Source: Silvibacterium bohemicum
GTDB lineage: Bacteria; Acidobacteriota; Terriglobia; Terriglobales; Acidobacteriaceae
Direction of reading: 5' to 3'
NCBI RefSeq assembly: GCF_001006305.1
Contig: NZ_LBHJ01000018.1
Span: forward strand, 44,584 to 108,583
DNA length: 64,000 nt
Each line of letters opens with the position of its first letter. Positions within the stretch are counted from its first letter, which is position 1. Both the position numbers and the translations under genes were made by a program. This document shows positions 1-9,550 of the stretch, one piece after another. The notes under the pieces were generated by a model. It ran no database searches, was not told the DNA's origin, and saw only the letters and a program-made list of their open reading frames with translations.

Positions 1-628
1 AGTTTGACACAGTTGGCAATCAACCTGCTCTTATTTAAGGAGTCGCAGTTAGGCGCGGACCGGTCGAGTTATCGCTATGAGCCTCGGCCGGACCGCAACG
101 TGGAGCTGCGCGAAGCACTGCTGGAGCTGGCAAGGCAGAAGCCGCGCTACGGGTATCGACGACTGCACGCGGTGCTCTGCCGCCGTGGGCACGAGGTGAA
201 CGTGAAGCGTATTTACCGACTGTACTCGGAAGCAAAACTCGCGGTGCGACGGCGCAGGCGTAAGCGGCTGGTACGCGACTCGAGAGTGTGCGTTCAGACA
301 ATGGCCCGGAGTTCTGCTCACGCCGGATGCTGGGCTGGGCCGAAGAGCGCAAGGTTGCGTTGGTTCATATCCAGCCTGGCAGACCGACGCAGAACGGCCA
401 TGTGGAGAGCTTCCACGGACGGCTGCGCGACGAGTGCCTGAACGTGAGCTGGTTCCGCACGATGGCAGATGTGCGGCGCACCGTGGCGAACTGCGGGAGA
501 AATACAACAGCGAGCGGCCACGCAGCTCACTCGGATATCGGACGCCTGCTGAGTTCCGGCAAGCGTTAGGCGGCGAGACAATCTCGACGACAAACCTCAA
601 CCAGAGAATCGCAGCTATGAATGGCTGA
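1..628 (+). pseudogene. IS3-family transposase (OrfB) remnant
   Basis: Three reading frames in succession encode pieces of one IS3-family OrfB. Positions 4-290 give the HTH_21-like segment (residues KPRYGYRRLHAVLCRRG and the Arg-rich KRL block). Frame shifts to about 291-490, which carries the SDNGPEF motif and the QNGHVESFHGRLRDECLN block, and shifts again to about 490-628 with YNSERPRSSLGYRTPAEF. In an intact OrfB roughly 90 residues, including the first catalytic Asp, lie between the Arg-rich block and DNGPEF; here they are directly joined, so there is an internal deletion plus frameshifts. The protein cannot be active. The 5' part may continue to the left of the window. No clear terminal inverted repeat could be fixed. 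Confidence 0.88.
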
Positions 629-856
629 AGGTTCGGGGGCACGTCAGCGGCCTCTAAAATATCAAACCGCTCTATGTGGATTTCGTGGCTTCCCCGCAAT
701 TTGAATGCGGCATATCGACGGCGACCACAATGAGATTGCTTTCAGGTGAAGTAGAACCTCGCAGCCAACGGGGGCATAGGAGCGAAAGGGCTACTGATAT
801 GGGCCCGCGACTTTAGAAGGTTCAATCGCGTAGTTCGCTATAGCCACAATAGCACT

Positions 857-1762
857 TCATAAGTCTTCCCGGGCGAGACCGGGCGATCTACCGAAATGTT
901 TGTGAAATGTTCGCGAAAAATGCGCCCCATCGGTAAAGCCTGACATCAACGCAATGTCGAGAATACTCAGCGAGCGATCTTGCAATAACTTACTTGCCTG
1001 CTGGAGCCTATATTGAATTATGTATTGATGAGGAGTTACTCTCATGCTCTCTTTGAACATGCGAAGAAAGTGACGTTTACTAACGCCTGCCTCTTGAGCC
1101 AGATCGCCGAGGCTCTGGTTTGGATCATGCTGGATGCGTTCAAGCACCCGGCGAAGGGATGCCCCAGGAAGTTTAGAAGAATACCTTCGCTCTCGGGCAG
1201 TATATGTGCGTAACCCATAGACCAAGCGCGCAGCTAAAGCATATGACAAGTGTGTTGCGTACAAACTTCCTATATGTTCTTGCTGGACTACTTCGCGGCC
1301 GAGAAGGCCTAATATTTGTTGCGTGGGAGGATCAGTAAAGAATTGATTATGACTCAGACGCTGCTCTGACACGTTATCGATCGCTTCGCGATCATCGCAC
1401 ATTTCGATTGCAACTTCTTCAACTAAAGACCGTTCCAGACCGCACAGGAATATGTTTGTCCGAGATGGATGCCTAAAAGAAGGAAGAAGTCCGGGCTCAA
1501 AGAGATGCAAACTTCTAGGGGGTTTTGTAAGTTTCTTCTCTGAGAAGTTTGATATACGGTGAAATACCGAAGTCGGAGTTGCCCCTAGATGCGTGGTCAG
1601 CAAAAAAAACGGGTTTTCGACGGCCTCATGTTCAGAAGGATTTGTGCTGTATTGCGCAATTCCAATTGCCTCCCAGCCGAGACCGTTACTTGAAAACTTC
1701 AGTGCTCCATTTCCTTCGTAATACAGATCACAGCCATTGTGCCACTCGACAATAGAAGTCAT
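857..1762 (-). CDS. AraC-family transcriptional regulator
   Basis: A 301-residue protein with a C-terminal AraC double helix-turn-helix (about residues 205-298): the segments NQSLGDLAQEAGVSKRHFLRMFKE and SILDIALMSGFTDGAHFSRTFHKHFG are the two HTH units, ending in the usual GxSP-type tail. The N-terminal 190 residues are an effector or dimerisation region with no family I can name. It is transcribed away from the efflux operon's distal end and has no obvious partner. AraC proteins of this size usually respond to a small molecule; the ligand cannot be read from the sequence. Confidence 0.9.
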   Translation of the reverse strand: MTSIVEWHNGCDLYYEGNGALKFSSNGLGWEAIGIAQYSTNPSEHEAVENPFFLLTTHLGATPTSVFHRISNFSEKKLTKPPRSLHLFEPGLLPSFRHPSRTNIFLCGLERSLVEEVAIEMCDDREAIDNVSEQRLSHNQFFTDPPTQQILGLLGREVVQQEHIGSLYATHLSYALAARLVYGLRTYTARERRYSSKLPGASLRRVLERIQHDPNQSLGDLAQEAGVSKRHFLRMFKESMRVTPHQYIIQYRLQQASKLLQDRSLSILDIALMSGFTDGAHFSRTFHKHFGRSPGLAREDL

Positions 1763-1871
1763 GTTCGGATAACAGCTCCAGTTTCTTAGGGATTCTTAGC
1801 TCGGGGTCGTATGCTCCGTCTCAATCAGACAGTCAGGTTAATGCATTTCACTTCGATTTCATCGCATTCGG

Positions 1872-2309
1872 TTATGGCACACAAACTGCGACATGCTCCT
1901 GGGTACGGTGCCAGACTTCGGTGCGGCCAAAGAGTGATACTCCGATGTACCCATGCAGTTTCAACCCGGAATCGTCAGTGACCATAGTCGCGCTGTAGGT
2001 CTTGCCAGAATCGGGATCGTAAATCTTTCCATCTTTGGCATGGCTGGGGTCGGTGATAACGAATCCCGCCCCAATTTGGATACCGCACAAGGGACGCTTC
2101 CTCAATCTCTCATCCGGGTTCTTGTCGTCCTTTGCTATCCGATCTGTAGTCCAGACGAGCTTAGTGCAAAGGGTTTGTTCGCCACACGGGTATACGGTGA
2201 CTACTGAATGGTCGGGTGTAATCCAGTTTCCGATCATCGTGTTGTTGGCGGCGAGAAGAGGTGCTGTGTATATTGCTAAGAAAGTACCGAACCATACAGA
2301 AATCTTCAT
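1872..2309 (-). CDS. DUF2147 family secreted protein
   Basis: About 145 residues beginning with MKISVWFGTFLAIYTAPLLAA, a typical Sec signal peptide. The mature part has the DUF2147 signature: IGNWITPDHSVVTVYPCG near the start, then CGIQIGAGF, GKIYDPDSGKTYSATM and LKLHGYIGVSLFGRTEVWHR. The start codon overlaps the stop of the RND permease gene (TGATG), so it is the last gene of the efflux operon and is probably translationally coupled. Members are predicted periplasmic or envelope proteins of unknown biochemical role. A longer reading frame upstream exists but lies inside the permease gene and would lack a signal peptide. Confidence 0.85.
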   Translation of the reverse strand: MKISVWFGTFLAIYTAPLLAANNTMIGNWITPDHSVVTVYPCGEQTLCTKLVWTTDRIAKDDKNPDERLRKRPLCGIQIGAGFVITDPSHAKDGKIYDPDSGKTYSATMVTDDSGLKLHGYIGVSLFGRTEVWHRTQEHVAVCVP

Positions 2310-5300
2310 CAGTGTGACCTTTCGTTGCCAGGGGATGATGTTGCGAACGCATCGTCCTTTGAGTTCAGTGGCTTCCATGTAATCCAGCGGAGATCCAGGA
2401 CAACAAATGCGTATAACGTAGGGACAAGGAGAAGAGTCACGATCGTGGAAAACAGCAGCCCTCCAATCTGGGCATAGCATAGAGGCTCCCAGAGCGGTCC
2501 GCCGTGTGCCGCCAAGGGGATGAGGGCGAAGGCGGTAGCTCCAACAGTGATGAGCACAGGGCGTAATCTAAGCAAGCCCGCATCAATGAGGGCTTCAATC
2601 AACGGCTCTCCCTTCTCACGTTCCTCCTCGATATAATCGAAGAGGACGATGATATGGCTCACGATTACCCCCATCAGACTGGCTACTCCAAGAAAAGCCA
2701 TAAAACCAAAGGGTTGGTGCATCAGGTAGAGTGCAGCGAACGCGCCGACACAGCCGAAGGGGATTGCGGCGAAGACGATCAGGGGCTTTACGATATCTCG
2801 AAACTGGAGCATCAAGGCGAGATAGATTGCAAGGACTGACACGCTTAGCGCGACAGCAAGATCTGCAAACCCACTGTTTTGCTCCTTGTACTCGCCGGCA
2901 AAGACGAGTGAATATCCAGGTGGAAGATGCGCTTTCATTTGGTCGATCTGCGGCATGGCCGCATCCAGGACGTTCGAAGCAAGCCCTCCAGACATGGGAT
3001 AACAGGAGACGGTGATCGCCCGCGAACGATTGAAGTGGAGCAGGACTCCAATCTCCGAGGTTAAGTCGGTTGCAGCTATTTGTTGAAGAGGAACTCGACG
3101 TCTGTCTCGCATGGAGTACGCATATTGATTCTGCACGTCAGATACAAGAGCACGATCCTGAAGACGTTGACGAAGGATGATCGGGATAGATTTATCCCGG
3201 TCGTAGAAGCTTCCGACCTGGATACCTGTCGTATTCATAGTCGAGGAACGGGCAACATCCTGATTCGTGATGCCTGCGATGGCCGCCTTGTCAGGATCAA
3301 TCTGTTCAGCCAGTGCGAGTCGGTCTTCGCCCCAGTCATCGCGAATGCGGGTAGCCGACGGCACGGCACGAAAGATCGTCTTTAGCTGAGCAGAGAGGGT
3401 GCGCAGAGTTGTTATGTCCGGTCCGAGAATGCGGATGGAAACCGGTGCCGCGATGGGGGGGCCAGTCTGTAGTTGCCGGACATCAACCCTGGCGCTGGCC
3501 ACCTTCTGAGAGATCGCTGATTGAAGAAGAGGCACTAGCGAGTTAGTATCCCGCTTATCGATGGTTTCAATCAGGATCTCCGCATAGTTGAGTTGAGGCG
3601 CTTCGGGAGTGACGGAATCCCAAAAGCGCGGACCACCCCCACCTGTGAAGCTCGTAAGTGACTTGAGTACCAGAACTCCGGGCTTCGCTCTGTGCGGGTC
3701 CTGGGTATACTGCGCGGATACGTTCCTGATGATCTCTTCGACCTGCCGAGTAGTTTCACTCGTCTCTGCGAAAGTCGCTCCTTCGGGAAGCCATATGTCC
3801 ACATACGACAGGTACTGTAGGTCGTAGGGGAAGAAAGATGAGTCCAGCCTGGACATCAGGATTGCCCCACCAATCAGGAACAGGAGTGAACCTGAGAGGA
3901 CAGCCTTTCGGTGTTCGATGGCCCACTGTCCGATGTTGGAATAGCGCTTGGCGAAGCGGGACTTTTCAACCGCTTCGCCCTGACTCCGCGACTTCCTGCG
4001 TAGCAATAGCTGACCCATAACCGGGACAAAGGTCATCGAGACGATGCGTGATGCAATGAGAGAGCAGGTAATGACGATGGGCAGAGAAAGGATGAACTGA
4101 CCGGTATCACCATGCAGCAACAGGAATGGAAGATAGGCCAGAATGTTAGTCACTGTTGCGAAGAGAATCGCGCGAGCGAGCTTAGTCGGGCCCAGCCATC
4201 CGGCGATTCCGGGCGGGTGTCCGGATGCGAGCTCCCGCTGGATAGCATCGCCAGCCACAACGGGATCGTCTATGAGAAGGCCAAGCGCGATGATGAGACT
4301 GGCTATGGATACCTGTTGAAGATCGATTCCAACTGCGGCCATCATTCCAAGTGTCATGGCCAGGGTGATGGGAATAGAGCCGGCCATCAATGCCGCAGAA
4401 CGCCAATCCCAAAACCCCATCAGAGAGACAGCTATGACCAAACCAATGGCTTCCCAAAGCGAGGTCGTGAACAGTCCGACATTTTCCCTGACCTGTCGGG
4501 GTTGATCGGAGGTGCGTGCGATAACAAGATCGTTGGGGACGACTTGCCTGATCTGACGCAGATCTGCATCCACAGCTTGGGAGAAATCTTCGATTTTGTG
4601 CCCCGGACGCATCTCCATGGAGATGGTGACAGCACGGCCTCGCTTCCATGTTCCTGATGGGTCACGGTAGGTCAGGAAATTGAGAAAACTCGGTGGAGAC
4701 TCGTACCCGCGACTAATGGAGACGACGTCGCGCAGATACGCAGGTGCTTTCCCATTGCCGGAGGAAATGGGAAGCCCTGCCAGGTCTTCGAGCGAATGGA
4801 ACTCGCCCTTGGAAGTAACGGCGACCTGCCGCTCGCCAGCGTTGATTGTTCCACTAGGCTCGACGATGTTACGACTGCTTAACAGATCTGGCAGGGCGAG
4901 TGGGCTGAAATTGAGAGATGCAAGACGATTGGGGTCAAAGGTGAGAAAGAGCCGTTCTTCGGGTACTCCGGTGCGATCGACTCTGGTTACTTCTTCTACC
5001 TTTTGAAGACTTCTGGCGATCTGGTCGGTGTACGTGTCGAGTTGGCGATAGGTGTACTTGTTTGGACTTGTCTGCTGGAGTTTAGTCTCCAGATCAGCAG
5101 GATTGCGAATGATTGCGGGTGGCCAGATGTCCGGGTCCAGTTCGTCGGACGGCATTCGCTGCTGGAAAAATCCATGCAGCGCCCTGGAGATCGTCAGGTC
5201 GTCTTGGTCGGAGGTGCCGTCCAGAATGATTGCACCTTGGTCCAACACGGTATTCAATGAGGTAAAGACGTGCTTCCTCAATAGATCTTCCGACAGCAAC

Positions 5301-5932
5301 TGCAGCACGCTCTTGAGAGCGGTCGTATCCAAATTGGCAGGAAAGCAGATCACGATGGAAACAGCGGTACCCTGCTCTGCTTTTGCCTGTCGAGTATGTT
5401 CGATCAAAGGCTGGATCTGATGAGCTTTCAAGCCGATCTCCAGGTCGGAGACGGGCGGACTGGCGACCGTCAGCATCAGGGCCGAGGTATCGCCAAAATC
5501 TTTGATGTACTGCACAGGACCCGCACCAGCCGGGAGGTCGGAAATCTGAGCGAGTTTGATGCCTACATCATCGAATTCCTTGTCCGTATCCTTCGTATGA
5601 AACTCATCGAGTTCAAAGACAACTACCGACTGACCCGCACGCGAAGATGATCGTATCTCCGAGACCATGCCGTTTTGATCGAGAACTCCCTCCACCTTCT
5701 TGGTCACCAACTCTTCGACCTGTTCGGCTTTTGCGCCAGGCCACTCGGTTACAACCATTGCTTCCCGCACCGGAGTCTTCGGGTCCTTGCGCTGGGGCAT
5801 GCTGCTGTATGCGTAAATCCCCCAGATGACGGTCAGTCCCATCAATAGCCATGCGATTGCATGATGCTTGACGAAGAATCGCGAGGTATTGTGGGTAGAC
5901 CGGATGTGATCTTCGTCGCTAATGTGTGCCAT
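2309..5932 (-). CDS. RND-superfamily efflux permease (inner membrane)
   Basis: About 1207 residues with the AcrB/CusA layout: TM1 near residues 20-40 (AWLLMGLTVIWGIYAYSSMPQRKDP), a large periplasmic loop, a TM cluster around 460-640 (IAVSLMGFWDWRSAAL, GLLIDDPVVAGDAIQREL), a second periplasmic loop, and a second TM cluster ending at VTLLLVPTLYAFVV. It would be the proton-driven trimeric pump of the tripartite system encoded with the adaptor and TolC protein upstream. A GTG at 5947 overlaps the adaptor stop (GTGA), but ATG 5932 has GAGG about nine bases upstream and is preferred. It is longer than AcrB (about 1050). Substrate not predictable; drug-type (HAE1-like) rather than clearly heavy-metal. 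Confidence 0.93.
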   Translation of the reverse strand: MAHISDEDHIRSTHNTSRFFVKHHAIAWLLMGLTVIWGIYAYSSMPQRKDPKTPVREAMVVTEWPGAKAEQVEELVTKKVEGVLDQNGMVSEIRSSSRAGQSVVVFELDEFHTKDTDKEFDDVGIKLAQISDLPAGAGPVQYIKDFGDTSALMLTVASPPVSDLEIGLKAHQIQPLIEHTRQAKAEQGTAVSIVICFPANLDTTALKSVLQLLSEDLLRKHVFTSLNTVLDQGAIILDGTSDQDDLTISRALHGFFQQRMPSDELDPDIWPPAIIRNPADLETKLQQTSPNKYTYRQLDTYTDQIARSLQKVEEVTRVDRTGVPEERLFLTFDPNRLASLNFSPLALPDLLSSRNIVEPSGTINAGERQVAVTSKGEFHSLEDLAGLPISSGNGKAPAYLRDVVSISRGYESPPSFLNFLTYRDPSGTWKRGRAVTISMEMRPGHKIEDFSQAVDADLRQIRQVVPNDLVIARTSDQPRQVRENVGLFTTSLWEAIGLVIAVSLMGFWDWRSAALMAGSIPITLAMTLGMMAAVGIDLQQVSIASLIIALGLLIDDPVVAGDAIQRELASGHPPGIAGWLGPTKLARAILFATVTNILAYLPFLLLHGDTGQFILSLPIVITCSLIASRIVSMTFVPVMGQLLLRRKSRSQGEAVEKSRFAKRYSNIGQWAIEHRKAVLSGSLLFLIGGAILMSRLDSSFFPYDLQYLSYVDIWLPEGATFAETSETTRQVEEIIRNVSAQYTQDPHRAKPGVLVLKSLTSFTGGGGPRFWDSVTPEAPQLNYAEILIETIDKRDTNSLVPLLQSAISQKVASARVDVRQLQTGPPIAAPVSIRILGPDITTLRTLSAQLKTIFRAVPSATRIRDDWGEDRLALAEQIDPDKAAIAGITNQDVARSSTMNTTGIQVGSFYDRDKSIPIILRQRLQDRALVSDVQNQYAYSMRDRRRVPLQQIAATDLTSEIGVLLHFNRSRAITVSCYPMSGGLASNVLDAAMPQIDQMKAHLPPGYSLVFAGEYKEQNSGFADLAVALSVSVLAIYLALMLQFRDIVKPLIVFAAIPFGCVGAFAALYLMHQPFGFMAFLGVASLMGVIVSHIIVLFDYIEEEREKGEPLIEALIDAGLLRLRPVLITVGATAFALIPLAAHGGPLWEPLCYAQIGGLLFSTIVTLLLVPTLYAFVVLDLRWITWKPLNSKDDAFATSSPGNERSH

Positions 5933-5943
5933 AGATTTCAACC

Positions 5944-7164
5944 TCACCGAATCTCGGAGACTGCTTCTCCATCTACAAGATCGTTATTCCCCTCAAGCAC
6001 CACCCTCAGACCTGATCGGAGACCACTGCGGATCGTGACGTTGTTCCCCTCAACTCGGCCGATCTCGACCGTTTGGCGATGGGCGAATGTCTTCCCGCCT
6101 TCATCTCTCAAAACGAACACCGAGTAGGTGCGGCCATTTGTGTTGGGTATAAGGGCGGAGATAGCAACGATCACCAGGGTGGAAGCATCAATGGCCGCTG
6201 GAGATGGCACACCGACGCTTGCGATCATGCCAGGACGAATCTGATGGTTGGGATTTCCGATCGTCACCTCAATCTGAAATGTGGAGGTTTGAGGATCGGC
6301 AGCAGGCGAGATCATGGTGACGGTCCCGACGAATGATTCAGTGCTGAGAACGTCCACGCGCACCGGAATCAGCAACCCCAAGTGAAGCTGTGGGAGTTGT
6401 ATGTCCGGCACGGCGAAGGTAAGTTTTACATGGTCGATGTCAGCGAGGACAAAGGCTGTTCCGCCAATCGAGGCCAGACTGCCTTTCTCCACGTTTCGTG
6501 CGAGAATCACGCCGCGAAATGGTGCGTGAAGCTCTATATCTTCAAGCTGAACATTTTTTTCACGTCGCTGTGCGACTGCGTCTTCAATCCTCGATCTCTG
6601 CAACGATATGGCAGCCTTGGCATTCTCAAGCTGTGATTGAGCGACCTCATAGCGAGTCCTGGCCGAATCGTGGTCGGGTTGTGTCATCGCGGACTGTTGA
6701 AAAAGTCTCTCCGCCCGTCCCCAATCGATCTCCGCGTGCTGCGCTTCCACCGTCGTCTGTTGCAATTGAGCCTCAGCCTCCGCCCGAGATGCGTAGGCTC
6801 CTTGAACTGATGCGTTGGCCTGCGAAGAGCGAGCTTCGGACTCAGTTGGGCGTAGCCGTGCTAGAGGGGCTCCTGAAACAACCGAATCACCAGCATCGAG
6901 ATTTCGCAGCCTGCCATCCGCTCCGCGCCGCTGATCGATCCACGCCACATATCCGCTTGTCTTGAAGGATAATTCCACCTCTGCGACCGGAGAGATCGCC
7001 GCTGTATATCGCGCTTCATCTCGTGCAGGCAGAATCGATGAGACGACTGAGGTAGTTACGGCTCGCGATCGAGGCTCGGCGCTGGGAACTTTATTACAAG
7101 CCACGAGAACCCCGCTCAGCATGAGCGCAAAGGCGAAGGTTAGGAACCCGATACGATTATTCAC
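5944..7164 (-). CDS. RND efflux periplasmic adaptor (membrane fusion protein, lipoprotein)
   Basis: A 406-residue HlyD/AcrA-type adaptor. A lipoprotein signal is visible (MLSGVLVACNK, lipobox LVAC), so the protein should be lipid-anchored and span the periplasm between permease and TolC. A barrel-sandwich segment (SGYVAWIDQRRGADGRLRNL... VVSGAPLARL) precedes a coiled-coil hairpin rich in Ala/Glu/Gln (about residues 105-200), followed by the returning lipoyl half (LHAPFRGVILARNVEKGSLA) and beta-barrel. The GTG start overlaps the upstream tolC stop (GTGA) with a GGGAGAAG ribosome site. Middle gene of the operon. Confidence 0.93.
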   Translation of the reverse strand: MNNRIGFLTFAFALMLSGVLVACNKVPSAEPRSRAVTTSVVSSILPARDEARYTAAISPVAEVELSFKTSGYVAWIDQRRGADGRLRNLDAGDSVVSGAPLARLRPTESEARSSQANASVQGAYASRAEAEAQLQQTTVEAQHAEIDWGRAERLFQQSAMTQPDHDSARTRYEVAQSQLENAKAAISLQRSRIEDAVAQRREKNVQLEDIELHAPFRGVILARNVEKGSLASIGGTAFVLADIDHVKLTFAVPDIQLPQLHLGLLIPVRVDVLSTESFVGTVTMISPAADPQTSTFQIEVTIGNPNHQIRPGMIASVGVPSPAAIDASTLVIVAISALIPNTNGRTYSVFVLRDEGGKTFAHRQTVEIGRVEGNNVTIRSGLRSGLRVVLEGNNDLVDGEAVSEIR

Positions 7165-8531
7165 TCGTCTTCTCCCATTGCTTTCCTCAGCTCTGCATAG
7201 GTCGTTTGAACACTGCTGCTCGCTTGAAGCAACGACTGCCGTGTGCGTTGCCTGATACTTTCGAGCTTTAAGACCTCGTCGAGAAGGACCGCATGCTGTG
7301 CGTACTTTTCCTGCGCAATACGGAGGGCCTCGTCCGTACCTTCCGCGTCGATTTTCTCTGCTTGCAATAGTTGGCTAGCGGCGCGTGCATTGCGGAGAGC
7401 CAAGTTCACCTCAATGCTCATCTTTGCTTGCAAATCCGTCGCGTTCAGGCGAGCTTGGCTTACAATCGCAGATTTCTCGGCGAGTTCGTGGTGCTTCCGG
7501 CCCCAATCGAACGGTTCCCAACGAAGTTGAACTCCTACCTCAGCGTATCCAGGTCCTCCAATAGGCAGTGAGGCCCCAGTGAGGGCGACGTAAGAACCCT
7601 CAATGCTGACGTCCGGGATATACTCAGCCTTTTTTGCGCGTCGGTTCAGGTCGGCCTGTTCTACCTGCAGGCCGGCCACCTTAAGATCAGGACGAAGGGC
7701 CATTGCTCGTTCTACCGCTTCGGCTTGCGAGGGCAAAACTAACTCCTGTCCAAGATCGGAATCAAGCGTCATCTCCGCCTCAATCGGCCGTCCCAATACG
7801 GCGTTCAGCTCTTCTTTGTCTGTTGCCAAGGTATTGGAGGCGGAAGTCTCGTCATACTTTGCATGCAACAGATGCCCCTGTATGCCAAGTAGATCTGATA
7901 GGAGGGCCGCCTTTTCTGCAACATAGATTTTGGTGACTCGTTCGAGCTCCGAGTAGAGCCGGACGTCGGCTTCTGCGGTCTTAATAGCGCTGTCGTCATC
8001 GACGATCTGGCAGTAGAGCTTCCGTACCTGGTTGACTATCTCCTGCTGAGACCGTTGCATTCGCAGGTTGCTGATCTCATGCCCGACCTTCAACGCCTTT
8101 ATTTCAAGGCCCAATTGATACTGACCTGTGAGAGGTTCAAGGACCTGGCCAAAGACGAAGGCGGAAGGTGTTCGTGAGGAGTTGAGCCTGAGAGCTTGCT
8201 GAGGAAATGGAGCGCCCCCGCTAGTTCCCAGCGATCCCGCGGTCAGATCGAGATAGGGCCGCGTCAAACTCTCGCCACCATCGGCCAACACCGAAAAGGA
8301 AGGTAAGCGTCGCGTAGACGCGGCTTTCACATTGGCGTCCGCCCGAGCGACATCAAGAACGTCCAACTGAATTGAACGGTTGTGCGCCAAAGCTAATTGA
8401 ATTGCATCCTCCATCGAGAGATCCGCAGTTTGGGCACAAACCGAAGGCGGCAGGCACAGCAGCGCCAACACAGTTGCCGAAGCAACTCCACTTAGGGACA
8501 CGGCCTTTCGTCTTTTGTGCTCAATGCTCAC
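7161..8531 (-). CDS. TolC-family outer-membrane efflux protein
   Basis: A 456-residue OEP-family protein with an N-terminal signal peptide (VASATVLALLCLPPSVCAQ) and the two long alpha-helical/beta repeats typical of TolC proteins: LSMEDAIQLALAHNRSIQLDVLDVARADANVKAA at the start of repeat 1, and RPDLKVAGLQVEQADLNRRAKKAEYIPDVSIEGSY at the start of repeat 2. It forms the outer-membrane duct for the adaptor and permease encoded downstream in the same operon. The chosen start is a GTG at 8531; the first gene of the operon faces a divergent secreted-protein gene across a region holding a candidate TetR operator. Confidence 0.92.
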   Translation of the reverse strand: MSIEHKRRKAVSLSGVASATVLALLCLPPSVCAQTADLSMEDAIQLALAHNRSIQLDVLDVARADANVKAASTRRLPSFSVLADGGESLTRPYLDLTAGSLGTSGGAPFPQQALRLNSSRTPSAFVFGQVLEPLTGQYQLGLEIKALKVGHEISNLRMQRSQQEIVNQVRKLYCQIVDDDSAIKTAEADVRLYSELERVTKIYVAEKAALLSDLLGIQGHLLHAKYDETSASNTLATDKEELNAVLGRPIEAEMTLDSDLGQELVLPSQAEAVERAMALRPDLKVAGLQVEQADLNRRAKKAEYIPDVSIEGSYVALTGASLPIGGPGYAEVGVQLRWEPFDWGRKHHELAEKSAIVSQARLNATDLQAKMSIEVNLALRNARAASQLLQAEKIDAEGTDEALRIAQEKYAQHAVLLDEVLKLESIRQRTRQSLLQASSSVQTTYAELRKAMGEDE

Positions 8532-8561
8532 ACTTGAAGCCTACCACATGTGCATACATTG

Positions 8562-8595
8562 CAACATTCGAGTTTATGTTCGTATTCAAATGTTG
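8562..8595. promoter_or_regulatory. Candidate TetR-type operator in the divergent efflux promoter
   Basis: An inverted repeat, CAACATTCGA (8562-8571) and TCAAATGTTG (8586-8595), matches in 9 of 10 positions around a 14-base spacer; a nested AACAT-N8-ATGTT occupies 8563-8580. The site lies between the tolC start and the divergent gene at 8683, in an AT-rich stretch that must hold both promoters. A TetR-family gene lies 1 kb away. Binding is inferred. Confidence 0.5.
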
Positions 8596-8682
8596 TTTGG
8601 TATATTAGTTGAAGCGGGGAATCTTCCTGCGCCTCGATGGTCTCTCTCTACCCTCCGCGCATTCAAACGACAAAGGACACAC

Positions 8683-9483
8683 ATGAACTACACCTCTGCA
8701 GCAGGCACGTTCGACAGGCCGTCTGCCCGCGGCGCCACATGGTTGGCATTCGTGGCCGCCTTTCTGATGGGCGGATCGTCGATCGGTCTGAACGCGCAAC
8801 AAATTCCGGAGTTGCCGGATGCGCCCAGCTTCGCCGTGGCACCTCAATCGTCCTCACAATTCGAGAATTCGGAAGACAGGGCGTTCAATCCAAGACACAA
8901 TCAGGGTTCTTCTCTGCCTGGCACACTCAATCCTTTGACTCCATTTGGAAAGTTCGTATTTGCCACGAAGAGCAACTTCAATGCGTCGGCACTACTCTTC
9001 GCGGCAGCCGGGGCAGGTATCAACCAGTCACAAAATCTGTATCCTGAATTTCATCAGGGAGCGGCTGGCTATGCACGAAATTACTGGCATGTCTTCACAG
9101 ACCAAACTGTCGATGGCTATGTGGCCAGCTTTCTCTTACCTGCCACCCTCCATCAAGACCCACGTTACTATCCCCTCAATCAAGGAGGAGTGTTGAAGCG
9201 GACGCGGTATTCACTGAGTCGTCTATTTATCACTCGGACGGATGACGGTGGAACGACCTTCAATACCTCGGAAGTCCTTGGTTCTGGCATGGCAGCCAGT
9301 GTTTCAAGCCTCTACTATCCAAGGCGGGAGCTGACGTTCTCGATCGTCAGTCAGCGTTGGATTACGGACATCTCAGGGGATGGACTCATCATGGTGCTCA
9401 AGGAGTTCTCACCCGATCATGGGCATGCGCTAGGAAATATGCTGCCGGGTCATCGGAGTCGCAAGAATGGCTCCGAGGACTGA
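8683..9483 (+). CDS. Secreted protein of unknown function
   Basis: About 266 residues. ATG 8683 is preceded by AAAGGA and opens a long N-terminal signal (ATWLAFVAAFLMGGSSIGLNAQQ) followed by a proline-rich stretch with PELPDAPS, a linker I associate with Acidobacteriota exported proteins. The mature region (FVFATKSNFNASALLFAAAGAGI, ARNYWHVFTDQTVDGYVASFLLPATLHQDPRYYPLNQGG, SLYYPRRELTFSIVSQRWITDISGDG) looks like an outer-membrane or surface beta protein, but I recognise no named family. It is divergent from the efflux operon and upstream of a TetR gene, so it may share that control. Confidence 0.75.
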   Translation: MNYTSAAGTFDRPSARGATWLAFVAAFLMGGSSIGLNAQQIPELPDAPSFAVAPQSSSQFENSEDRAFNPRHNQGSSLPGTLNPLTPFGKFVFATKSNFNASALLFAAAGAGINQSQNLYPEFHQGAAGYARNYWHVFTDQTVDGYVASFLLPATLHQDPRYYPLNQGGVLKRTRYSLSRLFITRTDDGGTTFNTSEVLGSGMAASVSSLYYPRRELTFSIVSQRWITDISGDGLIMVLKEFSPDHGHALGNMLPGHRSRKNGSED

Positions 9484-9550
9484 TCGTTGCCATGACATGG
9501 CTGCCAAATCCCTTCCATGCTGAAGAGATGACCATTGTTATGATGATTGG

